Under the pieces are notes generated by a model. The model made no database searches. It had not been told where the DNA came from and saw only the letters and a list, made by a program, of their open reading frames with translations. From assembly GCF_017654505.1 (NCBI RefSeq), contig NC_054538.1:47694489-47758488 (forward strand): a stretch of 64,000 nt of DNA. The letters run 5' to 3'. Below, in pieces: positions 55,176 through 64,000 of this stretch; position 1 is the first letter of the stretch, and the number at the start of each line of letters is the position of its first letter. Position numbers and translations under genes: made by a program. The DNA is from Polyodon spathula. Lineage: Eukaryota > Chordata > Actinopteri > Acipenseriformes > Polyodontidae.

Positions 55176-55261
55176 AGGTATGTTCTGCTGCATCGATTTC
55201 CAGACTTTCCCAACACCATCATGTTTGTTTTAAATTCCAGCCACTAGTTTCTGCACAATAA

Positions 55262-57851
55262 AGAAAGTGGCAAAATACACATTTTCATAAAGTAATTGCA
55301 TTACTGGGGTTTACTTATGACTTGGGAAAACCTTAAATTTAACTAAAAAAAAAAAAAAAAGTTTAATGAAAAATAACAGAAAATAGGAAGTTGGGCCAGT
55401 GTTTGGAAAACGTGATGCATTTTTGAGTGACGTGCAGTATCTGTATATGTATCCCCGGATTCTGAGTCACTTGCCATATCTAAAGTAGTACTTCATTGAT
55501 CCTGTTTATGTTAATCCCACACATCACTTTCTATTTTAAAGTGCGTTGTGATATGTATTTCTAATATCTATCAACTGTGTAATTTATGGTGGACACAGAT
55601 GTGGATTTTTGTCTTCAAATTCACATGCAGCAATGTTCGTAAGAATATTCAGATAGTTTCTCCACACTAAAGAAAATACCCATACCACTGTTTTCATGTC
55701 GCACTACTAGTCTACTCTTGTTGATCAACCAATGAGCACTTACAGTGGTAGCCAAAGCTAGCTATAAAAATGTTGAAATATGGTGAAGTACTCTCCACTG
55801 TAAAACTGAAGTCACTGCAATATGCAGTTTTGTTAACCACTAGAGGGTGTTAACTGACTAGAAACTGGTTTGTTAGTTTAGTTTAGTTTACTCACTTTGT
55901 GCCCACAGGGCCAACACAGGTACACCTCATTCTTAACTAATCAAACAGACACACGTAATGCGTAATCCAGTCCGCCTTAGGTCAACTTTTGGAGCGCCCG
56001 GTTTGGACAACTTTTATTGTAAAAGTAAAGGCAACAAACTTAAAGTTTTACAGTTAAACAGTTACTCAAAACGAAAGGCTTTTTTTAAAAAAAAAAAACA
56101 AAACAAAACAAAAAAAAAAAAAACAATCCACAGGCCCCCCAACACTAAACCCTTCAAGGTGAAGTGAGGTGCACCTGTCCTCTGCAGGCTTGTAAGATGT
56201 ACAGAGATTTATCCGGCCACATAACCTGTGAATTGAATGACAACAGAGGAAATTATATATGATAAAGTGTTATGTTATTCGTAACTTATATATGCTCTGA
56301 TAGCTAAGGCAACTGAACAGAACCTCTAGTTGCTGTGCCTTATAATATGCTTCAGTTAACATCTTGACACACCTTAACCCTTTTGTGGTCCATTTATTCA
56401 GCGTTTATCAGGAGCGTCAGGTCAAATTTATTTTCACACACACAGTTTATTTTATATGTGCTGTTTACATTTTTTTTTAAATAATAATAATGTTATTATT
56501 TAATGTAATGTAATGGTAATGTATCTCCAGCCAAGTGGTGTTTATTTCGTCGCCACTTCTGTCTCCATTCTTCCTGCCTCTGTGGATTAAAATTACAGTA
56601 AATAAAGGCTGAGATCGATGCTTTTTTAAAAATGTTTATTTTTTTTTTTAAGTGATCGCTGACACCAGTAGTAAACGTGAAGCTTTATTCCAAGCATAGT
56701 GAATAGCTAATGAAATACATGTATATTAGTATTACAGTTTAAATCTGCATCAGCAGTTTAAATACAGTATACAAATGTCAGTGGTGCGCAATCACTGAGG
56801 ACAGTACATCAAAACAATCAAAACAAGTCCTTGTGTGTAAGTAACTTGTTATATGATCACAGTTGTGTTTAGTCAAGGCTGCAGAATCCTATTTTACTGT
56901 AATATATTTGAGAAGTGATAATCTCGTGAGGGTGCCTAGTTTAACTGCCATGCGGTGTTACATGTAATGACCTTTGAATTAAAATGACATTGTAGTACAA
57001 TATTTTACTGTCACGACTACCACTGCATTTAAGCATCTGTGGCTTGCTTTTTTCAGTTGCGATGCAAATCTCAGTTTTTCAGCTCTGCAATCTCCCGTAC
57101 CCATCGCACCGTTCCGCAATTCCCCTTCCTCTACATGCATGTCATACGCTAACAGTGCTGTACTCGGTATGTATTCAATGAATGTATATTCACTTTATTA
57201 AAATACATTTTCACTAACAGAGAACACGAAAAATACCTGTACAATGCAGTCGCGAGGCTTTCTTTTTCCTGCTATGTTGACACACATAAACTACATGACT
57301 TGCGTTTTTTTTCTATTGGGGGTTCTGCGGACCAGGGATTATACTGCACATGCTGTGTCCATGCCTAATCATGCAAGATCAAATTCAAATTCATAACAAA
57401 TTTATTGGCTGTACACATCATTGCACTTGATACAGTACCATATTACATGAGGTCAGTTTGCCCTGAAATGATTCTTATAAGCAAATTGCTTGATTCTTAC
57501 AAGCTGATTGTTTTACATTGGTTAGTATAGGAATGATTTGGTCCCAGTGGTTTTGATCACTATATGCGTTTGATTTCTTATATCAGTAATTCTTATAAAC
57601 GGAGTGCACTGTACTGTGTTTGCGTATATCGTTTGCTTTTAACAATTGTCTGTTTTTAAAAAAAAAGCATTGTAATTTATTTTGTCAGAAACATGCAGTA
57701 AAAATATAAACAAACACAGAGAAGGATTACTCAACTGTGGCATCTTAAAAAGTAAAAAAAACATTAAAATGTGAACTTTTTAGTTGCCTGCCGTGGAAAT
57801 CACGTGAATTGTTTGCTTTACTAACACAGTGTGAAAAAGCATAAAACAACA
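55262..57851. other. Intergenic, nothing recognised
   Basis: AT-rich, with a low-complexity A/C run at 56080-56125. No gene or repeat family recognised. Confidence 0.4.
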
Positions 57852-57853
57852 TA

Positions 57854-58296
57854 CAGTGGCTCTCAAAAGTATTCACCCCCCTTGGACTTTTCCACATTTT
57901 ATTGGAATCAAAATGGATTTAATTAGGAGTTTTTGCCACTGATCAACACAAAAAAAGTCCATAATATGGACCATAAAGTCCATAAAATCTAGCAGTTGTT
58001 CTAAATTAATTACAAATACAAAACAGAAAATAATTGATTGCATAAGTATTCACCCCCTTGAGTCAATAATTGGTAGAGGCACTTTGGCAGCAATTACAGC
58101 CATGAGTCTATTTGGAAACATCTCTACCAGCTTTGCACATCTAGACACTGCAATTTTTGCCCATTCTTCTTTGCAAAATTGCTCAAGCTCCGTCAGGTTG
58201 GATGGGGACCTTTGGTGAACACCAATTTTCAACTCTCCACATATTCTAAATTGGATTGAGGTCCGGGCTTTGACTGGGCCACTCCAGGACATTGAT

Positions 58297-58328
<32 letters not shown>

Positions 58329-58815
58329 CCACTCCAGTGTGGCTTTGGCTGTATGTTTGGGGTCATTGTCCTGCTGGAAGATGAATCTTCTCCCAAGTCC
58401 CAGGTCTCTTGCAGACTTCAGCAGGTTTTCCTCCAGGATTTCTCTGTACTTTGCTGCATCCATTTTGCCCTCTATCTTCAAGAGCTTTCCAGGCCCTGGC
58501 GCAGAGAAGAATCCCCATAGCATGATGCTGCCACCACCATGCTTCACGGTGGGGATGGTGTTCTCAGGATGATGTGCGGTGTTAGGCTTGCGCCAAACAT
58601 AGCGCTTAGCGTTGAGGCCAAAAAGCTATATTTTGGTCTCATCAGACCATGGAATCTTCTTCCACTTCGTCTCAAGAGTCTCCCACATGCCTTCTGGCAA
58701 ACTTTTTTTTTTTTCAACAATGGCTTTCTTTTTGCCACTCTCCCATAAAGGCCAGTTTTGTGAAGCACCCGGGCTGTTGTTGCCATATGCAACGTGGAAG
58801 ACTGTAACTCCTTTA
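57854..58815 (-). mobile_element. Tc1-like transposon, one end and partial transposase
   Basis: Begins TACAGTGGCTCTCAAAAGTA (with TA). Transposase on the minus strand: an N-terminal part at 58544-58815 ([21 protein letters not shown]), WSDETKI with the first Asp at 58626-58650, HGGGSIMLWGFFSA, FQQDNDPKHTAK with the second Asp, and the C-terminus to 58050. It is broken by shifts and a poly(T) tract (58290-58324). The other end is lost at the junction with the AAACTTGG repeat. Confidence 0.9.
58290..58324. repeat. Poly(T) expansion in Tc1 transposase
   Basis: About 35 T bases (poly-Lys on the coding strand) standing in for the [13 protein letters not shown] segment seen in the other Tc1 copy. 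Confidence 0.9.
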
Positions 58816-59686
58816 GACTGCTGTTGTTTGTACACCGTTTGACCAACAAACTCCAAACTTGGTAGTTATTGTCCCAGTAACAATGGAATACAAATATGTC
58901 AAAATGGTTGTGTTTTATAAAACAAGATGGCCACCGGGTGTAAGTTAAAGTCCAAAATTTAAAACTGCCTCAGTTGACAAACGATTTACTTGACTTACTT
59001 GAAACTTCACAAGCATCATCCTTGACACTGTAGCAATACAACTGACTTTTAAGAAACTGATGTTAAACTGAAATGGCTGTGTGATGCATTTCTTCTTGAA
59101 ACGTTCTTCTTTGGCACCGTTGAAGTGATTGATCTGACAGTTGGCAGATATTATCAGCATCCAAACCTGCTTGCAAAGCAGAAGCTGCTCTGATACAATT
59201 CAATAGTAAAATGGCTGCTGCAAACTTCACCGAAATGAGCCCTTAACAGCAGAATGGTTTTATTTGAAAACCATCTGACCAACAGACTCCAAACTTGGTA
59301 GGCATTGTTCCGCTGCCAGGGGAATACAAATATGTTAAAATGGTTATGTTTCGTGAAACAATATGGCTGCCACTCCTACATTTTCTTCTTATAATTAAAA
59401 CTGCTTCAGTTTAAAAATGGTTCGCTTGATTAACTCCAAACTTGAAAACCATCGTGCCTGTGTAGGTAAAATTTACATTTTCAAAAATGGCATTTGTGCA
59501 TTAAACAAGATGGCAGCCTGATGCTTTTAAAAACAACAAAAAAAAAACCTTTCAAAATCTTTTCTTCTGTGGAACTGTTGAAGTTGCTGATTTTAAACTT
59601 GGCACTTTGAGAACTAAACACGCTTAGACGGGTACTAATACTGGGGCTTAGGAGCCGAAAAAATGCCTGGCAGTTCTAGATAATAA

Positions 59687-59735
<49 letters not shown>
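58815..59735 (+). repeat. AAACTTGG dispersed repeat, copy 2, with (TAA)n tail
   Basis: Second copy of the family at 9585-10340, longer. The phrase GACCAACA.ACTCCAAACTTGGTAG occurs at about 58839 and again at 59277, and CAAAATGG.TATGTTT-type blocks recur too, so a ~440-bp unit is tandemly repeated in diverged form. Ends CTGGCAGTTCTAGATAATAA. Confidence 0.75.
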
Positions 59736-60715
59736 TTCATTGAATACAAATGCTTGTAAATGCAGATAGGTGCTGTACTGTATTAACACTAGCAGAATAT
59801 GGTAACCCCAGTTTCATGCAACAGTTGTGACGGTGACCAAGCGTGTTTTATTGTTGTGTAAACATTTAGCATTTAATATCGTAAATAGCAGAACCAACTC
59901 ACTGCAATTTTAACTTTTTTTTTATTGAAAAATAAACATGTAGTCATAAGCGCTGTCTGTTACAGTACATGCTGTCAGATCAGGACTTCACTGAGCATTG
60001 GTGCTGCAGTGTGCTGTTACCCATGTTTACACTGTACACAATTAGAGGGGCCTTCACCAATTCCAGACACAACACTTGAAAAATATAAAAAATATAAACA
60101 TGCCGACATTGCAGTCATCAGCTGCACAGATTAACCGTTCAGCAGAATGAGGCAACAAACCAGTGAGTACAGGCATTAAGTTACTGTTTTAGAATCACTT
60201 TAATGTCTTCACAAGTTGTTGTGTTTTAAGCAGCTGAATATCGTAACAACTAACTTGCTCCTGAAGTGGCACCAGCAATTGAATTTGGCGACCAATTTGT
60301 TTTGGACTGGAGCCATTGGCTCTTAAGACCAAAAACTGTGTCTGGAGCCCTGATTTGTAATTTTTGTTTTAAAGAAATTTATTTTAAAGAATAAACAGGA
60401 AACAACAGCAAAACAGGTCGTGAAGTTCTTTTGACCAAAAGTGCTTTACCAGTGTTATTGCAAAGACTTGCACAAGCAGATTAGACAATTGTGTGATTTG
60501 TATGTTTCATGCTTCATTTACTGTGTCGTATCATGAAGACATTGCCGATACCCAGCCCTCGTATATCATGGTAATTGAAGAAGATGTTATGTGCAATTTA
60601 TTTTTCTTTTTACTGGTAGTATCTTCCAGTGATCTCAAAACTCTGCCTGTTTAAAATGTGTCAGTGATGACAGCTTGAATTGGGTCTGAAAAGTAGCTGG
60701 TCTAAGCCAGTGGTA
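59736..60715. other. Intergenic, nothing recognised
   Basis: No feature recognised. Confidence 0.4.
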
Positions 60716-60847
60716 CCCAACCTGTGGTCGCATTTCTATGCAATCGCATGTTGTGCAACTACAATATGTATTACTAAGCAACACAACAAACAGCTTTAAT
60801 CACATCATATATCGGTATAATATGTGTATTTAGTCTGCATCCACCCA

Positions 60848-60854
60848 TTATTAT

Positions 60855-60926
<72 letters not shown>
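60848..60926. repeat. (TAA)n microsatellite
   Basis: More than 20 units. Confidence 0.95.
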
Positions 60927-60928
<2 letters not shown>

Positions 60929-60954
60929 CTGCTATGAGTGTGGAAGCACCAGCA

Positions 60955-61180
60955 CCGTACTTGTTTGTGTTTAGTGTTTGTGTCCTGTTTGTTAGTGTGT
61001 GTTCATTTTGTTTTATTTTGGCCTCAAGTGCCGTGTGATTTTTTTTTTTTTTTTTTTTTTTTTAAACTGTTTATTTTGTTAATTTATTAAACTGTGCAAC
61101 AGCGCAATTCACATTTCACCTCCCAGTACTATGTGTTTATTCCGGATCTGACGTGACCACCACAGCCTACTTGTCACGCT
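60955..61180 (+). mobile_element. LTR-like dispersed repeat, copy 4
   Basis: Plus orientation: GTGCCGTGTGATTTT, then a poly(T), TTATTAAACTGTGCAACAGCGC and GGATCTGACGTGACC, ending CTACTTGTCAC. It matches the end half of the family at 1188, 9225 and 32084. Confidence 0.5.
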
Positions 61181-61872
61181 GATGCAACAAATCAGAGTAT
61201 TTAAGCACCATTGTTTACCATATTTCTCAGAAGTTGTTGAGTTGAATTGTCAAGAGTAGTTATGATTTAATTTTGTTGGTCATAATATACCATTGTAACT
61301 ACATTTTGTTAGACCACCCTACTAAGATAGTATTAGTCTCAATACTATAAAAAATATTTTCTGTTTGAACATTGGGATCTTAATGTCGTGCCAAAAGGAA
61401 ATGTGATCAGTGTGAAAATTTGGCCAATTAGCATGCACTGATTATACTTATGTTAATGCTGGCCAATAGCAGAACAGAAGCAGCAATGCAATCAGAATGC
61501 AAGCAGCGTGAACTGAAAGCTGGATGGCAGGACCCATTTAAGATAAAGGTGGATTAAGAGAGGAGTTACTGGGGGGCTGCTGTGGCCGCACATAATCCCG
61601 CTGGTGGCCGCATTTGAGAAACTTTGGTTTTGGCTGTACTGTATTATATGTGTGTTGTTTACTACTAAATTTAACAACACTTTTATTTAAATTTACGGCA
61701 TGACTTCTAAACTTAAATGTATGCAGGGTCTGAAACATTTTCAGACTGGGAAAGTTTCAAGGAAGACCCCTCCCTTGTGGTCTGCATTAGTGAAATAAGA
61801 CAAGCAAAGTGCATGCATTCTGGTTTTAGAGATTTGTGGTTTATGTTTTTAGATACGTTATTTTAAAAAAAA
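61181..61872. other. Intergenic, nothing further recognised
   Basis: No gene found. Confidence 0.35.
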
Positions 61873-62655
61873 GACAAATGGCAAATGACATTTAATAGAG
61901 AAAAGTGTAAGGTACTGCACGCAGGAAATAAAAATGTACATTATAAATATCATATGGGAGATATTGAAATTGGAGAAGGAATCTATGAAAAAGACCTAGG
62001 AGTTTTTGTTGACTCAGAAATGTCTTCATCTAGACAATGTGGGGAAGCTATAAAAAAGGCTAACAAGATGCTCGGATACATTGTGAAAAGTGTTGAATTT
62101 AAATCAAGGGAAGTAATGTTAAAACTGTACAATGCACTAGTAAGACCTCATCTTGAATATTGTGTGCAGTTCTGGTCACCTCGCTATAAAAAAGATATTG
62201 CTGCTCTAGAAAGAGTGCAAAGAAGAGCGACCAGAATTATCCCGGGCTTAAAAGGCATGTCATATGCAGACAGGCTAAAAGAATTGAATCTGTTCAGTCT
62301 TGAACAAAGAAGACTACGTGGCGACCTAATTCAAGCATTCAAAATTCTAAAAGGTATTGACAGTGTCGACCCAAGGGACTTTTTCAGCCTGAAAAAAGAA
62401 ACAAGGACCAGGGGTCACAAATGGAGTTTAGAAAAAGGGGCATTCAGAACAGAAAATAGGAGGCACTTTTTTACAGAGAATTGTGAGGGTCTGGAATCAA
62501 CTCCCCAGTAATGTTGTTGAAGCTGACACTCTGGGATCCTTCAAGAAGCTGCTTGATGAGATTTTGGGATCAATAAGCTACTAACAACCAAACGAGCAAG
62601 ATGGGCCGAATGGCCTCCTCTCGTTTGTAAACTTTCTTATGTTCTTATGTTCTTA
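61873..62655 (+). mobile_element. CR1/L2-like LINE copy G, 5'-truncated, young
   Basis: Starts inside the RT just after the FADD region ([14 protein letters not shown]). The frame 61885-62511 is open for 208 codons. It loses frame near 62475 through a 4-base deletion relative to copy D in TTTTTTACACAGAGAATTG. Tail units TTCTTATG at 62634-62655. Confidence 0.9.
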
Positions 62656-62712
62656 AAGGGTTTTCCTTGTATTCCTTCATACCACTGATGGAAAACATAC
62701 TGTGTAAACATA

Positions 62713-62925
62713 TACAGTGCCTATAGAAAGTTTACACCCCTTTCAATTTTTTCACCTTTTGTTGCCTTATAGCCTGGAATTACAATGCATTATTTTAAAA
62801 AAATGTTTTTTGTTTATCTACACATCCTACCCCATAACTTCGAAGTGAAAAAAATATTCTAGAAATTTCTAGAAAATTAATTAAAAATAAAAACTGAAAT
62901 AACTTGTAATAGCAATCCTAAATTA
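62713..62925 (+). mobile_element. Tc1-like end fragment
   Basis: TACAGTGCCTATAGAAAGTT, then a TTGTTGCCTTATAGCCTGGA stretch like the Tc1 end at 27153, from a different subfamily. No transposase follows. Confidence 0.75.
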
Positions 62926-63135
62926 GCTCGGGTGTAACGAATCGCCTTCAAAAACACACACCATGTTAATCGATTCCATTCCTCATTATATACTTCGATA
63001 TAAATGCTGGACAATCGGTTCAATAATTACATTTTTGTAACGCACATAGTTAGTAACATTATTTAAGTTCATCAACGAAACTGCATCAAACGCTATATAC
63101 AGTATTTCTGCCAGACAAGCTGTGGATGTGCTCGT
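62926..63135. other. Intergenic, nothing recognised
   Basis: No feature recognised. Confidence 0.4.
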
Positions 63136-63192
63136 CTTCTTTTCTTCTTCTTCTTCTTCTTCTTCTTCTTCTTCTTCGTCTTCGTCTTCGTC
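63136..63192. repeat. (TTC)n microsatellite with TCG variants
   Basis: CTT/TTC units, changing to CTTCGT at the right end. Confidence 0.95.
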
Positions 63193-64000
63193 TCCCTCTC
63201 GTGTTAACTAGCATCTGATTTGCTGGTCCCATCCTACCAGCGAATCAGTTTTGAAAATACTTTGAAGTACTGCCTTGAATCCAGAGCAGGACGACAGGCT
63301 TGTATTCCTGGCAAACAGCCTGTGAATGAATTGTGCACATTGAAGAAAACTGACTGTATATAGTTTGTGCTTCTTCAGAGTTTCAAAATGAACTGTTATA
63401 TAATGAATAGTCCCCTGTGAAAAAAGCAGCAATTATTTTCCAAATTCTGCAGCAGGGGTCCATGATTTCTGCAGCAGAAATTCTTGAATTCTGCTGTAGC
63501 CTTTTTAAAGTTAAAACCAACCCGGTTCTTTTTAATTTCTTTTTTTACATAGGGCTGTTTTCAAAGTTTATTACAGTACATTCTAAAACAAATAGCAAAG
63601 TGAATACACAAAAAAAAACATTTATTGAAACTTTTAATAATTAATTAATTCCAAAAACTAAATTGTGAGACCACTGTCAGCAGGTAGAAAAGTAAAATAA
63701 ATTATCAAATAAATACTGTCACTTTGCAGTTTTAAACCTTTACTTATATGAGGAAAAAATACTTGAGCAGCTGCAATTAGAATCAATACTGAAGGTGTTT
63801 TCCTCAATTCCCCCAAATGTCATATTCCTTCAAGTAGTGTTGATTCTGAAAAAAATTGACAGAAAAAAAAAAAAAAATTCTCAATTTTCTCAGGACTGTG
63901 TGTCCAGGTGTTTAAAGTCCTGCTTTCTCATTTGAAGCAGAGGAAACTGGGCCCTGATAGTTCTTCAGAAACAACTTTGCACGGTGTGCAAAGCAGTTTA
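63193..64000. other. Right end of window, nothing recognised
   Basis: AT-rich with poly(A) near 63865. No exon or repeat found. Confidence 0.4.

Larger units (their letters stand above)
60716..61630. mobile_element. Possible hAT-type MITE
   Basis: Left CAGTGGTACCCAACCTGTGG resembles a hAT MITE end. A loosely inverted counterpart, GGTGGCCGCATTTGAGAAAC, lies near 61600. A microsatellite and an LTR-like piece are inside. Weak. Confidence 0.3.

Noticed and set aside
54656..55261. Open frames of 201, 158 and 147 codons in the minisatellite
   Set aside because: They arise from a 39-bp unit lacking stops in several frames; no start context, splice sites or domain.
1..64000. CRISPR arrays, operons, prokaryotic promoters
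   Set aside because: The window is vertebrate nuclear DNA; tandem repeats here lack repeat-spacer order.

Overview
This is vertebrate nuclear DNA, most likely from a ray-finned fish. The single host gene that can be recognised is DNAJC27 (RBJ/RabJ, a Rab-like GTPase fused to a J domain). It lies on the minus strand, with small exons and long introns. The rest is dominated by retrotransposons and DNA transposons of kinds common in fish: CR1/L2-type LINEs, a DIRS element, and Tc1, hAT and Harbinger remnants. The abundance of one young CR1/L2-like LINE family with a TTCTTATG tail fits a non-teleost ray-finned fish such as sturgeon, paddlefish or gar. That taxonomic guess is inference only.

Host gene. 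Six DNAJC27 exons are read directly, with GT/AG borders and compatible phases: exon 1 (49968-50054), exon 2 (40219-40301), exon 3 (33298-33367), exon 4 (21766-21930), exon 5 (21257-21379) and exon 6 (7518-7678). Joined, they give about 229 residues: the whole GTPase domain and the entry to the J domain. The last exon, carrying the HPD-containing J domain, is not seen and should lie beyond the left edge. Introns are 386 bp (intron 4) or about 7-13.6 kb.

Left part (1-21 kb, intron 6, exon 6 and intron 5). A nearly complete LINE (about 1985-4906), decayed hAT pieces (4979-7170), a LINE fragment (8146-8974), an LTR-like fragment (9225-9565), a dispersed repeat with an AAACTTGG motif (9585-10340), a decayed DIRS tyrosine-recombinase retrotransposon (11240-13681), an older LINE fragment (13683-14400), another LINE copy (14621-15820), a tRNA-type SINE next to a 5S rRNA-like piece (16189-16413), and a LINE with ORF1 (17548-20756).

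Middle part (21-50 kb). Exons 5, 4, 3, 2 and 1 are separated by an inverted-repeat element (22441-23098), a LINE copy (24450-25599), a Tc1-like transposon with both ends (27153-28755), a deleted LINE (28982-29245), a fold-back element made of about 23 GATATC palindromes (29667-30549), a nested inverted-repeat complex holding a Harbinger transposase remnant (34.5-38.9 kb), an LTR-like unit (42572-43415), a hAT remnant (44.1-45.1 kb), and a small element with direct LTR-like ends (46723-48470).

Right part (50-64 kb, upstream of DNAJC27). No second host gene is recognised. It holds an AT microsatellite just upstream of the start codon, a 39-bp minisatellite (54726-55175), a half Tc1 element (57854-58815) abutting a second AAACTTGG repeat (58815-59735), microsatellites, a truncated LINE (61873-62655) and a Tc1-type end (62713-62925).

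No clearly new biological system was found. The items most worth checking are the GATATC fold-back element, the 34.5-38.9 kb nested inverted repeats, the LTR-bracketed element at 46.7-48.5 kb, the template-switch hairpin at 11990-12061, and the LINE ORF1 with a zinc-finger plus SGNH-esterase layout.
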